Assembly (NCBI GenBank): GCA_013407085.1
Contig: JACCGJ010023559.1
Span: forward strand, 62,001 to 126,000
DNA: 64,000 nt
Direction of reading: 5' to 3'
Source of the DNA: Atriophallophorus winterbourni
Taxonomy: Eukaryota; Platyhelminthes; Trematoda; Plagiorchiida; Microphallidae
Under the pieces are notes generated by a model. The model was not told the DNA's origin. It saw only the letters and a program-made list of their open reading frames with translations, and made no database searches. Of this stretch, positions 34,701 to 46,789 are shown in pieces. A program made the position numbers and the translations under genes. The stretch's first letter is position 1; each line of letters begins with the position of its first letter.

Positions 34701-35854
34701 TTACTTTCAATACGATTTCTATGAAAAGCGTCTATCATTTTACGCAACCAACGACAAATTGTTATGGTTTGGAACTCAAAATACAAAACGAAGATTCAAG
34801 AAAATTCCACAGACGAATATTCGCACAGAAGATATTACATGTTCCCACTTGCACAATAATTCAAGAGACAGTGATCTTAAAATAACTCAATTACACATAT
34901 TTACTAAACATCTACTTCAGTTACGATTCGGAATTACACAATGTCCCTTCGGATTTGATGAAATAAATTTCCAAGTTGTATTTTTCACTCTGTATATTTT
35001 AAGTTCGATTCATTGCGCAGCCAAGTCTACGTAGCGTGTTTCACTCGACCGTCAAGCTAATTAAGTCACGCCAGTTCTGTACGTGTGTGCGAAATTTAGC
35101 GACACAAAATCCGAACAAAATTGAACCACTTATTCCATGGTGACGGTATCACCTTCTTATCAATATTGTGAATGCCCTCTGGCCTAATTTCATACTAAAT
35201 TAAAGGAAGCATATATGATATGTTAACATAGTTGTGACCAAACGGGAATCCATAGATATGAAAAGAAAGTTTGCAATGAATTGGTTCGGTAATGTTTCGC
35301 TTCTGTCACAGAAGCTTCATCAGACCAGGGGCTTTATTACGATAGGTTTCAGGCTTATATTGCATTTACCCGACCAATCCTAAGTTATCTGAGATAGACA
35401 GTCGAAATCAACATTAATGTATACACTCCTACACGTCACGTTAATCTCTGAATTATTTAGTTCGTGTGCAGTTGGGAACATCGTCCGCTAACCGATAAGC
35501 CTGCTTACGCTAGTCCTTATCCGCTGTAGAAACGGGTGACAGATTGTAGAGATATCCACTCCATTCACTTTATTGACTGCATTCTCACCAGTCTTGTTTT
35601 TCAGCCGCCTCAATGTAAAGCCTTTTCCTATCTGCTCTAGCCGATTCATTGCAAACTTTATTTACATGAATGAAATAGGAGATTGTAACTTTGGAATCAA
35701 CTTCAAAGTTTCTGGTGTTGACATTTTGCACATCAGGATTAGAAAAGAGTTTTTTCGCTAGTTATTTCTCTCAAGCGTTGTCTAGAAACGCCAAAACCAT
35801 AATTTAATTTCTCAAGTGAAGTGTCTGTCAATCAATCCACGGAACATCGAAAAC
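34701..35854. other. AT-rich sequence without a recognised gene
   Basis: A 112-codon frame at 34696-35034 starts inside the 3' end of the preceding retrotransposon and has no domain. Nothing else is recognised. Confidence 0.4.
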
Positions 35855-36085
35855 CAATTGAAAAATGTCTCTTGGTGCAAACACAATTACTCCATCCATA
35901 ATTCGTATGTGTCGCGATTCTCTCCCTGGACGTTTAAACTTAGGCTACATGAGCCGAAATTATCCCGATGGTGGTAGTAGTCCAAATACAGCAAACTATA
36001 GACACGTAACGTTATTACCATTTTTTTCGAAGAACATGGATCATATTACCTCGGTGATGCGATTACATCTTCAATGAATCAACCG
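35855..36085 (+). mobile_element. Short CR1-like RT fragment
   Basis: GANTITPSIIRMCRDSLPG and GGSSPNTANYRHVTLLPFFS match the RT N-terminal motifs GADGITP and ANYRPVTLLP of the neighbouring elements, with one small deletion. Both ends are lost. Confidence 0.7.
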
Positions 36086-37620
36086 TCTTTATATCACATT
36101 TGAAAATCTGACATTCCTGCTTCACTGACTAAAAAGCTACTCGTGATGCCACAATGTAACTAAACATTATTTCTCGATATGCATACAAATAGCGCATTTT
36201 CATGGTCTTGATTATGTTATCATCTTAAAATTGGCATTTCTAATTATGTAAAAAATCCCTTGAATGTTTAATAATTCAGTATTTCTGTCAATTTATGGCA
36301 AATTTTTTGCAAACCAACGAAGCTGAACAGTTTCTTATTATTTTGGAACAACTGACGTGCTCTTTTGAGAATTGTTGGTGTATGTGTCAAAATTGTCGAC
36401 TAATAAAACATTACTTGTTAGTTGTCATAGTAACACATACGAAAAATACTATTTGAAACTCAACGAAGTAGTAAACTACTCAGGTTTTCTTTATAAATAC
36501 AGTCCGTACCTAATTGACAAGTATTAATGCAGTCCACGACTTTGGATGAATAACATCAACTGAAATCACAGTTTACACATCAAATTTTACGGAAATAATG
36601 TGTCTGCATATTTTCCCCTGATATTACTTAACTAACGCAATCTAGATTCGGCGATCCGGTGCACATTATACCTTCATCATTTGTCAAGCGCTAGCCGCGT
36701 AAGTTTGTCATGACAACAACTAAATAGATTTCGATCGATCAGGTTGGACGGATGCACTGCAATCGTACGATTATGACAAAGATAATGATTATGGATGGGA
36801 ACACTGAACCTCTGCGTGGTGTATCGTAAAATAGTTACATGATGTCTAGCGCGATTAATTTTATGAACCAGATTTTATCCTACCTCCGAAGCACAATCCT
36901 AAAATATATACTACTTGGAATGGAAACTAGTTTCATGGTCTCGCACGTATCACCAACGACCAGTTCAATTTTGGAGATGCGCTACACGATCAGTACACAT
37001 CATCTGAGGAAAATTGGATCGGATTTTTTCCGTTAGATCATTCGAATGTTCTATGCTACAAAGCGCACTGCCAATTGCATTTTGCGCGGTCACAGAAAAA
37101 TGTTAGGTGCAAAATCTGGCAAGTGATCCTCCACAAAAAGGAAGAAAAATGGATGGAGAGTCAATCAATGAAACCAGTCAGATTCGATTTGTTAAGCTGT
37201 ACTTTAACGCTTGTTAATAATAGAAAACGTTTTCAGAAAGCAGCTGTCAAGTTCGATTTACTTCAAAGAGGATGGATCAGACTGGGCAGAGGTCAGGGGT
37301 TTTGTCACCAGAACAGCAATCCATGACCCATGGTGGCGTTTCTAATGGTATACTAAGAGATGGTTGTAGCAATGAGTTTGTTCTGGCCCCCACATAAGCT
37401 TGGTGTATTTAAGAACCAAACTGAACATTCCCGTTGTCGGCCAGCACGTTTACAGATTAATGTCAATTATTAGGAAATCAGACGAATCCCTAATGCTTCA
37501 AAAGTAATTGCCAGATCATTATGAGGCAATGACCACAGAATAATTGTAGTAGCATGATCTGCCAGAGTTGAGTGAACAACTCGATTCGTCCATCGAATAT
37601 TTTATAACTATCCATATAGC
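36086..37620. other. AT-rich sequence without a recognised gene
   Basis: Open frames at 36839-37036 and 37075-37326 have no recognised domain; the latter has a basic composition but no splice or homology support. Confidence 0.4.
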
Positions 37621-38095
37621 AAACAAAAAAATTGGGAATCAAGCCTTGTAAAGAAAGGAAAGCTCAACTGAATCTGTTCGACTTTCCCTATCGACGAATC
37701 AGAGGAGAGTTCATTCTATTTAGAAAATATGCCATGATCCAAACCATCCCTTACAGGATTTACTCACACGAAGGGATACGAGAAATTATCGAAGCCATGA
37801 ATATTTGCTGGTGGTACCTCATTCACGCCTGAACGGTAGAAGGTAATTTTTCTGTCCCTGTCTGTTATACTTGGAACAGTTCACCTTCTACTGTTGCTCA
37901 CTCCACTAGCTTGCATGACTTTAAAACGAAATTAGACGAATTTTTTGTTGAATTATTCGTTTTCCGAACACTTATATACTACTTAATCTAATTCCTTATC
38001 TTGTTTATACACTTACATTTCAATTTTTACCATTCTATGTTTGTCGTTAAGCAGGTTGTTTATAAGCCATCAAAAACCTTGAATTACCTTGAATC
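37621..38095 (+). mobile_element. CR1-like 3' fragment (family N)
   Basis: C-terminal ORF2 sequence (KERKAQLNLFDFPYRRIRGEF, later LACMTLKRN) and a 3' UTR nearly the same as the minus copy at 30.06-30.38 kb, ending CATCAAAAACC and TTGAA-type repeats. Frameshifted and stopped. Confidence 0.75.
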
Positions 38096-39320
38096 AAACT
38101 GTTTCGCTTTCGCTTGTGCGCAGCATATATATGATTCAAGGTGATTCAATGTGCACAATAAATCTCTCAATTTTCTCCAAAATTGGTGTTGGCTAACAAT
38201 TTTCAGCCTGAATTCGTACATAAAGTCTCATTTATTATCTAATGCAATACAGTATTCCGTGATTGAAGCGATTCGGTCTCAGAGCGTCATCGTTTACGCA
38301 ACAAGGTAGCGAATATTCTTTGCCCCAAAATTCGTTTTAAAGGTTGGTTTACAGTGTGAAAGTGAGTAAGCATGTATAGCCGGAAAAATTACCGTTATCT
38401 TCTGATGATGAAGCGTAAGTGGACCAGCTAAGTGGATTAAACTCTGTTATCCAGAAAACTTGAAACAGTTATTCAAGTAAACGCTAGTTTTGAAAATTTA
38501 AAGTGAAATGATGCTGATTTCAAGCATGAGGGATAAAAAGCGGTAAAATTTAAGGGTGCAATTAGATAATCAATGATTTGTTATATGCAATTTGCTACTA
38601 GTAACTTATTAAAGTAGGCTTATCCGCGAAATTTTGTAATTGAAAAAAACGTTTAATTGACAGTTCACAAAGTAATAAGTTTAAGTGACAGCCATTTAAA
38701 TTAGCAACAGTTAGCGTATTCCTGCAAAAGCATTGTAAACTTTGATGATTCAAAACCAAACAGAAAGGGTGACAGAGTAAGTAGGAACATATTGATCAAA
38801 ACTAATTGAATGGGAGTTAAAGCACATAACCACATACAACCAAATTCAATGGTCGAAAATGATATTGCTACCTACAGCGAGCACAAATTTTTTAGACATT
38901 GCATATCTTACGGATTACTATAGATTGAAACGAGGCATCTAATTTCAACCAGTGGATTCCCGGTAGATACGAAGAAGTGAAATTGGGTTCCACAGAGTAT
39001 AATCTCCCATTTTACTCCATGAACCGCTACGTGTAGTCAGCTTTACATGAGAATATCATCTGTTGTTCATTCAAAAAAGTAAAAATTGAATAGATCGTAG
39101 AAGTTTATATCGCCGTATACTTAGCCATGTGATGAAGATTTGTTGTTTGAAAATATGTGACTCACTACATCCAGTGGCTTGAACGAAAGGTTATAAAAAT
39201 TTTACATGAGAAAATTACTCAGATTTCACTCTACCAAGATTTTTGGCTTCAAGTTTCACGTTTTACTGAAGAGCAACCACGGCAAAATATCAGCTGAGTA
39301 TAAATTTTGTGAGAAGATTT
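38096..39320. other. AT-rich sequence without a recognised gene
   Basis: No domain, RNA gene or related repeat seen. Confidence 0.45.
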
Positions 39321-39324
39321 AAGT

Positions 39325-39660
39325 CACCCTTTTGTACAACCACATAAATCACTTAACGCCACATAATCTCGGAGCAATCATCACTCCCAAACGTGATTTT
39401 AACCTTCAATATAACAGCAGTGTAATCCGTGCAGTGCCACTCTCATCTAGGGTTAACTGGTCACCGCGTGTTGTTCTTCAGATATGTATGCAGCGTCAAA
39501 GAGGTGTCCACTAATTCAACACTTCATATGCTGGAGGAAGGCAATCTTGCGCTTACTAACCAAGATTCTAAATCTGATAACCTCCCTTGGTTTGAAATCT
39601 GTGACAATGCAGACCGAACCCCGAAATGAAAAGCCAGAAAATACTGTTTTGCAGCTACAT
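39325..39660 (+). mobile_element. Eroded CR1-like endonuclease remnant
   Basis: Across frames the readings YNHINHLT, IITPKRDF and LTGHRVLFFRYVCSVKEVS resemble the C-terminal part of EN (NHV--PTR, LILTP, GKSDHVVLLFDYVCS). The catalytic SDH is changed. Short and degenerate, hence moderate confidence. Confidence 0.45.
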
Positions 39661-39719
39661 CATTAATACGTCGATATGGTCGCAACGCAAAGGGTTAACC
39701 AAACATATTTATCCTGGTC

Positions 39720-40268
39720 ATATTTTCGAAAAAGGCAGTAGCAAGAAGACATACATGATTCAAGAAGTTAATGCATTATAATCAGTGGATACCGATACCG
39801 CAAGCTGACTGTAAAGACAAAGATGATGGTATACAGCGCGTGCGTACTGAATGATTTACTATACGGCAGTGAAACCTGAACCACCCACGCAAGACACGAA
39901 CGGAAGCTGAATGCTTTCCATCTACGAAGCATCCGTCGTATCTTGAACATATCGTGGATGGACAGAGTGACTAACGCTGAAGTGCTTTCAAAAGCTGGTC
40001 TACAGAGCATGTTTACCCTATTACGTCAGCGCCGCATGCGGTGGCTTGGTCATGTCTATAGAATGGAAAATGGTCGTATTCCGAAAGATCTACTCTAGGT
40101 GAGTTCGGGTAAATAGATGTTTCGCAAAATTTATGACTATCGTTGCAAGCGCTGCGGGACAGATTGTTCCTCCCGAATCGGACTGTTTAGTCATTCAAAA
40201 AGCTGCAAAACATGAAATTCATGCGATGTGATGTACATCCATGGTCGACATCGACCGAAGGAGGCCAA
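39720..40268 (+). mobile_element. Family T 3' fragment with zinc finger
   Basis: Reads KLTVKTKMMVYSACVLNDLL, YGSETWT, ARHERKLNAFHLRSIRRIL and RRMRWLGHVYRMENGRIPKD, matching the 26.7-28.1 kb element and supplying the piece deleted there. A zinc-finger-like segment (CKRCGTDCSSRIGLFSHSKSC, about 40139-40205) follows, then the common 3' end GACCGAAGGAGGCC with a short CAACAAACAAAAC tail. Confidence 0.78.
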
Positions 40269-40880
40269 CAAACAAAACCGATACTACAAGTGCAACTATA
40301 CCTAAACAACAGATGGCAACAACGAAACCAAGGCTAAACAGGGTGCTTGTCTTATTCATTCGAGATGGATTAACGCATACTGTCAAGTACACCGCTATGC
40401 TTGCTTGCTTAATCCCTTGAGTTCCTGGAGGAACATAGGGCCTCGGCAACTTGTCTCCAGTTTGGTCTGTCCATAGCAGCCAGTTTGATGCCGTTCCAGT
40501 TAAGTACACACTTACGGATTTCCTCTTCACACGAGCGCTTCCAAGATAGCCTTGGGCGTCCGACCCGTCTCTTCCTGATTGGGTTCCATACCAGAGCATG
40601 ACGCGTGATGTCATCATAAGGTTTCCGCAAGGTGTGCCCAACCCATCTCCACTTTCTTCTACTGATCTGCTGGGCGACCGGGTCCTCAGCAGCAATCTGC
40701 CACAGGTCTTGATTCCTTATCTTTTCTGGCCATTTTACCCGAATAATTCGACGAAGGCAATTATTGTGGAATGATTGCAAGCGGCCAGAAGACCTTGCTG
40801 TCACTCGTCAGGTTTCCGATCCATAGAGTAGCACGGATTTTACGTTGCTTCTGAATATACGGAGTTTCGTGAGTAAATTT
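40269..40880 (-). mobile_element. RTE-like element, 3' fragment
   Basis: Minus-strand frame 40804-40409 encodes an RTE/SR2-type C-terminal region: RSSGRLQSFHNNCLRRIIRV, WPEKIRNQDLWQ, RRKWRWVGHTLRKPYDDITR, and RRVGRPRLSWKRSCEEEIRK, with WRQVAEALCSSRNSRD at the end. The 3' end meets the family T tail head-on near 40268. The polymerase domain is missing. Confidence 0.78.
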
Positions 40881-41229
40881 TCTGCGCAAACTTTTTGTCG
40901 CAAGCACCACCAGCTTTGTGAGGTTCAATAGAGGCATAGAGTCTAATTGACGTTAAAGTGAATCTTATTCATTTGCAGGCCAAACTAAGGTTGCTGACCC
41001 CTTCAAAGAACTAAGCCGTCTATACCCAAGTCTTGTGATCCACCATGTGATTGATTGAAATTCTTGAAACTACGGAAGTTGAATAATGAAGTTGAATAAT
41101 CTACAACTGTGATATTCGAACGAAACCCACTAATTAATGTTTTACGAAGCTAGCCTCGGTAGTTAATAAGGCACACCGACGTTTAGTCTTCGGCACTGTT
41201 TTTAAACACACCGAAAGTCAAAATTATGT
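40881..41229. other. Unassigned AT-rich sequence
   Basis: Possibly eroded 5' part of the RT remnant that follows, but no motif is clear. Confidence 0.35.
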
Positions 41230-41960
41230 TCCGGACACTACCCAGATTCATAAAATGCATACTCATCTTACATAATTGCTCGAGACACCAAATAATTGGC
41301 TACAAGCGTTAGACGAGGGAAGTTTCCTGCATACTCGATTGCACTGATGCCTTCGATTACGTTGACCGCTCTTTCCTACTTTGGAAGTCGTAGAATGTTG
41401 TCTTCACTGGAAACCTCCTTGCTTGTTTAGCAGGAGACGGTACAATTGCTCGAAATCCCAGAGTCCCAAGACGTTCAGTGAGCGGTACAATTCTATTCTT
41501 GATATACATGAATATATTGCAAATCGGACTGTTGAAAGTTGTGCTGTTTGCCTTCAATGTTGAATTTATTTAAGATAAACTCTGTGGAGTTAAGAAGTCT
41601 GCATCATTGGTCGATAGAGAACAGCTTGCCTTTTAATTTCTACAAATGTAAAATGGTGCTGGTTGAAGAAACCTTCCATTCTCCTTAATAGACAGCCGAA
41701 CGCTGGCGTGGAATTGATTTGATTAGACTTGAGGTCAGGGTACACAGAAATCTTACAGTCTGTTATACAAAGTCCTTTATAAACGTGTGTGCAATGTACT
41801 GGTTTAATTGACACAGGTTTCACTAAGCAAGATACTCTATCCATGCATACACTAAGTCACGAGGTATACAGTCCGAGCTTGAGCACCATCGTTGGAAAAA
41901 AGCATTGTGACACGCGATAGATTTATCACCAAACAAAAAATCCTTAGTCCGTGTCCGTTT
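41230..41960 (+). mobile_element. Highly decayed non-LTR RT remnant
   Basis: In one frame NWLQALDEGSFLHT, then DAFDYVDRSFLLW (motif A region), PRVPRRSVSGTILFLIY (eroded motif B), VVLFAFNV (eroded motif C without the Asp pair) and later traces of the C-terminal domain. Many stops. It is more diverged than the other copies. Confidence 0.6.
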
Positions 41961-43672
41961 TCTTTCGATCTCTCTACAAACAGAAATCATTATCACCTAA
42001 TGAGCCTGTTTTTGAAGTAAATTCAGAAGCTTTTTATCGAGTCTCCGCGTTGGCCCCCTTTACCCATAACCCTCAAGTGATTCAAGCTACACTCTTATCG
42101 ATAAAACTTTGTTCACCAATATTTTTCTCTGCCGTTACATACTCCGAATTCCTTTATTCCCCGCCATGAATCGCCAGGATCTAAGTTTGAAATTTCGACT
42201 TATTGGCGTATTATACGTATATCATATGGTATTGGACAGCTATTTGCTTTATTGCAATTAAACTAAAATTCGGTAGTATATATCGAACAAACAGACTTAC
42301 TATGATATTACATGGCATAAACGAATAAACACACATGGAAGGTTGGCGTAGAAATCTGAGATGAGATGCATCAAATTCGTTTCAGATACGCAGCAAGTAA
42401 ACAAATAATTGCAGATATATCCGGTTGTAAAGTAAAGCATCAATCTTCTAGACAGATTCGACATTCCATGCAATTGAAACTCAGTTTTGCAAACATTTTA
42501 ATAATGATACATACGAATGTGTGAAAGCATTAGCCAGAAGCTGAGTAGATACGAGTTTGTTAAAGTTTTGACTTTGTGGCATTGGCCAGATTGGAATGGT
42601 AAGTCGCAAATGTTTAAACTAGTATACAAAGGAAGTAATATGGTGGTTTACCAATACTCAGAAAGAGGCTAAATGTCTACATTGTTGTTGAAACAAAAAG
42701 TCAAGTTAGACCCAGTTAGGTGCTTATAGCAAGACCGGCATTGAGTTCACTCATGAAACTTCCAACCGCAAAGCTGTCCCGATTGCACGATAACGTCGAA
42801 TAGGGTCGACAATATCGAGGTAGTGCAAGCCCTCCACATTGTCATGATTTAGCCAAAATTGGGTGCTAAACTAGATGAGATGTAGCGAAGAATTTTTGTA
42901 TGAATCCGAAAAATACATTTACTAAATAGTGTAACCAGTGCATGTTGCGACGCATTCGCATATAGACGAAGCTTGCTGCGGAAGGCAGCGATCTAATTGT
43001 AGATTACACGGAGAACTCACACTAATGACCCATAGCGGATTGTACGTGGATGTGTGGTTCTACACTACTTCTGTGCTGTGTAGATCGCGCTATGCTAAAT
43101 ATATCGCTCCAGTCATAGAGTCGCACGTCCTGTCGGCCCATGCTACTTTCCTAGGGTTATCGGAGTAGCAAGATTTAATCGCTTCTGGTATAAAATCCGA
43201 GGCCCTAACTACCAAATTCAAAAGCAATCTTAGATAGCATCACGGGAGTAGGTTGCGGGATGTCGCAGCCATTTTAGCAGCATTCCGCGAGGTCTCGTCG
43301 CGAAAACCGTTGTGTTAATGCATCTAAAATAACCGATGAGCCACATAATATCAGATAGGTCGATGCCGTGTACAAGCAGTCATTTTGTATGGTTTTAAGC
43401 GTTTCCATTAAGGAAGCATACGATAAATACATCCAACTAATCTAAGGACTCAAATTAAATATAACACGAGGGTTAAAAATCTGGAGATACTAACCCATCA
43501 TGGCCATTTATAGCGTGAAATTGAAGTTGAATTGAAAGACGACATTTCTTTGTAAAAGTTATCCAAATAAAGAGAAACAGAACAGAAAAAATGTCTTGCA
43601 AGAGTAAGGTAGGATTGAAAAGCATGTTCATAATTGACTGTTTGATTTTGAATCGAAATCAGTTAATTGGAG
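41961..43672. other. Unique sequence downstream of PDCD10
   Basis: No domain recognised. 42700-43200 is less AT-rich and has a 76-codon frame (42938-43168) rich in Cys and His without a known pattern; it may be an unclassified repeat. Confidence 0.4.
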
Positions 43673-44543
43673 TCATTCAAACTGTCGAATGACAAGCAAA
43701 GTTAAATTTGCTTGGTTAACCAGACGATTGGCACAGTTGAAAACAGCCTGTTGACTAAAACGAAAGAGGAAAACATGACAGTGATTACATAATATTCAGC
43801 ACAAAAGGAAGATAATTATGAATTTGACTTTCCTGACTTTGTGAACGGGAATACGATAATTTTTCAAAAACAAATTATCTTTAAAAATATTGAAAGGCGA
43901 AATCACGGAGCTAAGAAGCAAGATAAAAACACAGCTTTTCCCGTTTCCGAAAATCGAAAACCTAACGTCATATCGGTTAGTGGGCCTGGGCAACCTGACA
44001 GTATCTTAGCCAACGTGCAGTCTCTGACTGTGAGGCACTTTGCCTGGATCAGGCTTGTGCTTTCATATATACATACATACAAGCTCGGGAAAAGGCGTGA
44101 TTCGTTCATGGTCATTCGCTCTGACGATGAGATTTACATTATTTGTTTAATCAGGTCAACATAAAATAGCGGCACAACTGAGTGCATACTTGATTGATCC
44201 TACAATTTTGGTCCACATGCACGGGTGCACAATCGTGTAGTACTTTTGTGTGGTATTAAGTTGATTTGCACCGGTAAAGAGCTGCATGGCAAACGCGCTG
44301 GACTTTCACTGCGGTTTCCATCTTCATTTCTCATAACTATCTAGGTCGTAGCAACCTATAGTATCTTAGCCCACATGCAGTATATGAATGTGCGTCACTT
44401 TGCCTGGATTAGGCATACATATGCGCACACACAACCCACGCACAAACACCACACACACACAAATTAGAATATATGATCTATACATATATATATATATCTA
44501 TATATAATCTATATAATATATATATATAGCTATCTATATATAT

Positions 44544-44576
<33 letters not shown>

Positions 44577-45495
44577 AAAGAAATTAGACCCTTAGTTTTG
44601 GCCAACATTTACTGAATTTACTGGCCTAAATGTGTGTAGATGAAATGTTGTTGTGAATGACAAAACTCATTTAAAATAGAATAATGAATTGGTTTTAACA
44701 ATAAACACTTAAGCTGTTGAAAATGAACATCAAGACGTCAAAAAAGGGTATCGACAAGGTTAAATCAAATAACTGCAGAACAAATGATAACTCACTTATT
44801 ATCTTGGAAGTAACCTTTTAGAGTTGCACTGAATTGGCGACAATAAACCAAGAAGCATTGCCTTTGCTCTTCGAGCGCTTGTCGTTGAGAGCCATGTTGC
44901 ATTGCATCCAGAGCAAAAGAAACCGCATCGAGTACTTCTTTAATGGCACCTGCTATAATTCTAACAGAAACTGAGGGTAATTAAAAAAATACTTGATCAG
45001 ATCAATGAATGCCCGACGATCTGATATGGTCACAGGTATGTTGCTTAAATGTGTCTTTAGCGCCTGCGTTTTAGTCTCAATTTCCAGCAAATGTGTTCTC
45101 CGTGAAGATTTTACCAGACCTGAAAATGTAAGCGCTGGTGGTAAATGACATACCGCCTTCATGATAGGCAGCAATACGCAAACTTGTTTCTGATAGATCA
45201 ATGTCTTTCTCAAGTCCCAGACGCTGCAACAGCCCGATGATGAATTCTTGGCTAAAACCCGGATAACGTGACTCAACCTAGAAGGTAAATAATTTATAGC
45301 GGCAATCACCTTGCAAAACGCCTCTTTCAATCTACGTGTCGAAACGGGATCGATTAACTCCATCTGAGCAACGGATAATTCGAATGCACAATCACGTACC
45401 TCAGCAAAACATCGCTCAAAAATAGGTTTTTTGCTAGACGGTAAATCATGGGTGATTGCAGAGTTTTCAATAGTAGTGCGTCGAGTGGCTGCCAT
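43673..45495 (-). CDS. PDCD10: Programmed cell death protein 10 (CCM3) ortholog, six exons
   Basis: Exons (minus): 45495-45400, 45363-45310, 45277-45154, 45119-44993, 44960-44796, 43754-43673; 645 coding bases, 215 residues plus TGA (human protein 212). Introns are 36, 32, 34, 32 and 1041 bases, all GT-AG. Each join restores the frame and the family pattern: LKEAFCKVESRYPGFSQEFI, LLEIETKTQALKTHLSNIP, IIAGAIKEVLDAV, ALEEQRQCFLVYCRQFSATL, and a last exon AVFNCANRLVNQANLTLL matching the human VFVSANRLIHQTN region. The N-terminal part is the helical dimerisation domain, the C-terminal half (from about residue 95) the FAT-homology four-helix bundle. In animals the protein is a cytoplasmic adaptor of STRIPAK that binds GCKIII kinases. 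The start is the first ATG after the last plausible upstream context; an in-frame ATG at 45546 is an alternative. Unannotated UTRs are not resolved. Confidence 0.9.
43967..44073 (+). mobile_element. SINE copy, 5'-truncated, in PDCD10 intron 5
   Basis: Contains only the 3' half of the SINE (GGCCTGGGCAACCTGACAG through GGATCAGGCTTGTGCTTTCAT) and a short ATACATACATAC tail. Orientation is set by the tail. It lies in the 1041-base last intron of the host gene, antisense to it. Confidence 0.75.
44195..44415 (+). mobile_element. SINE copy, diverged full-length, in PDCD10 intron 5
   Basis: Degenerate match over the whole SINE: GGGTGCACAATCGTGTAGTAC at the 5' side, GAGCTGCATGGCAAACGCGC in the tRNA-like part and CACTTTGCCTGGATTAGGC at the 3' side. 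Older than the copies at 45.8 and 47.7 kb by its divergence. Confidence 0.7.
44471..44577. repeat. Long (TA)n microsatellite in PDCD10 intron 5
   Basis: About 105 bases of TA alternation with TATC/TATAA interruptions. Confidence 0.9.
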
Positions 45496-45682
45496 TTGCC
45501 AATTTAAAGAACGCTTTTCAAACGTAAGATTTACTGACGAGAGCACTGAAAAAATACCTTGAAATTTGAAAGATCAATATTTATGAAAGTTAGTCAGGGC
45601 AAAATATTTTTATAGGTAGTACTATTCTAGAGTAAAACATTCATCGTGAATTATTACATTCAGAGCGTAATCTAAATCAATT

Positions 45683-46470
45683 ACACAATACAACGGTCAC
45701 GTAGAGCGTTTCAATAATACGCTTTGGGAGTGCAATTTAATCGCATTGAAAACTCGTAGCCTTCATGTGATGTGAAAGCACCATCCTGATCCAGGCAAAG
45801 TGCCGCACAGTCAGAGACTGCACGTGGGCTTAGATACTGTCAGGTTGCCCAGGCCAAGACAGATATGACAAAAGAAATAGAAAGAAAATAGAAATGGTAG
45901 TAAGACTCCAGCGTGTTTCAGCATGCAGCTCACTGCCGGTGGCGAATCAATTTAGCACGATGTTAGCCGCACAGCGCAGAAATACTGCACGACTGCACAT
46001 CCTTAGCCTTCATATTGGACAGTGGGATGTTGTTCTTCCATATGCATTACACTTCATCAGGTCTTTGCTTTGTACGGCCACAAATACCACTCCCATGAAC
46101 GACGTTTCGTTCCGTTACGGGTACTAACCTCAAACATGGTTCACCACACCGGGTTCCTTATTTATTAGAAAGAATTCCCGCGGATCGAAATACGATTCTC
46201 TCGTTGAAGAAGAAAAGTTATTAGAATGCATTTCTCAATACGCCCATGTTCGCCTACCAGACGGTCGGGAAAATGAAACAGATTATTCTCTTTTGTTAAA
46301 TGACAATGGAATTACTGTTCCTCTTCAAAAGTCTGAAACTTATGAAACACGCGCTCCCGATTCTAAAATTTTACCTAGTTTACTATTCACACAAAATAAA
46401 CTTACGAAGTATATCGAAATGCAAAAAAGAATTCACTCTTACAATTTGTGGAGCAAGCGGATCTGACCTT
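45683..46470 (+). mobile_element. Ty3/gypsy-like integrase remnant (CsRn1-like), split by a SINE
   Basis: Reads GHVERFNNTLWECNLIALKT to 45767, then resumes after the SINE with LHIGQWDVVLPYALHFIRS, LLCTATNTTP, TWFTTPGSLFIRKNSRGSKY, LVEEEKLLECISQYAHVRL and PDGRE, stopping at TGA 46464. This is the C-terminal part of a retrotransposon integrase, with the VERFN-TLW and IRSLLCTATN--TP signatures of trematode CsRn1-type elements. One stop (TAA at 46125) and a frameshift are present. No LTR, protease or RT is seen, so it is a short relic. Confidence 0.72.
45768..46003 (-). mobile_element. SINE copy with 10-base target-site duplication
   Basis: A 236-base unit flanked by TAGCCTTCAT (45758-45767 and 46004-46013), inserted in the integrase remnant: removing it and one duplicate joins the coding sequence in frame. 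On the minus strand it has a tRNA-like head, a short T-rich connector and the conserved GCAACCTGACAGTATCTAAG to GGATCAGGATGGTGCTTTCAC body. Confidence 0.88.
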
Positions 46471-46582
46471 TAAATCATCATACCATTTGGTACTTGAAAA
46501 ACTCATTCCAATCCAATTCATTCTTTGGCATGCTATCACAAACACTAGATTTAATAAAAATCGGTGAGGGAATGAATGAATG

Positions 46583-46690
46583 AACGCACAAGCCTAATCC
46601 AGGCAAAGTGCCGTACAGTCAGAGACTGCACATGGGCTAAGAAACTGTCAGGTTGCCCAGGCCTAGACAGATATGAGAAAGAAAATAGAG
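46583..46690 (-). mobile_element. SINE copy, 5'-truncated
   Basis: Only the 3' half of the SINE, on the minus strand, ending in a (CATT)n tail (plus strand GAATGAATGAATGA at about 46570-46582). Lies between the integrase remnant and the family D element. Confidence 0.78.
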
Positions 46691-46789
46691 GGAGAGGGTG
46701 AGGGAGAATGTCATGATTGCTTCTTGTTCATTATTCACCTCTTAATCCTAAACACCCTTTTGCAGCTATACTACTTCAATTGTGAATTA

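Noticed and set aside
34696..35034. 112-codon open frame
   Set aside because: It starts in the retrotransposon 3' end and continues into AT-rich DNA with no recognisable motif.
44684..44725. Alternative last exon of PDCD10 after TTCATTTTCAACAG
   Set aside because: It gives only a few residues before a stop; the exon at 43673-43754 matches the family through to its C-terminus.
44953..45546. Single-exon reading of the PDCD10 region as a 197-residue protein
   Set aside because: Parts of that frame are translated introns; only splicing restores the family sequence across the whole length.
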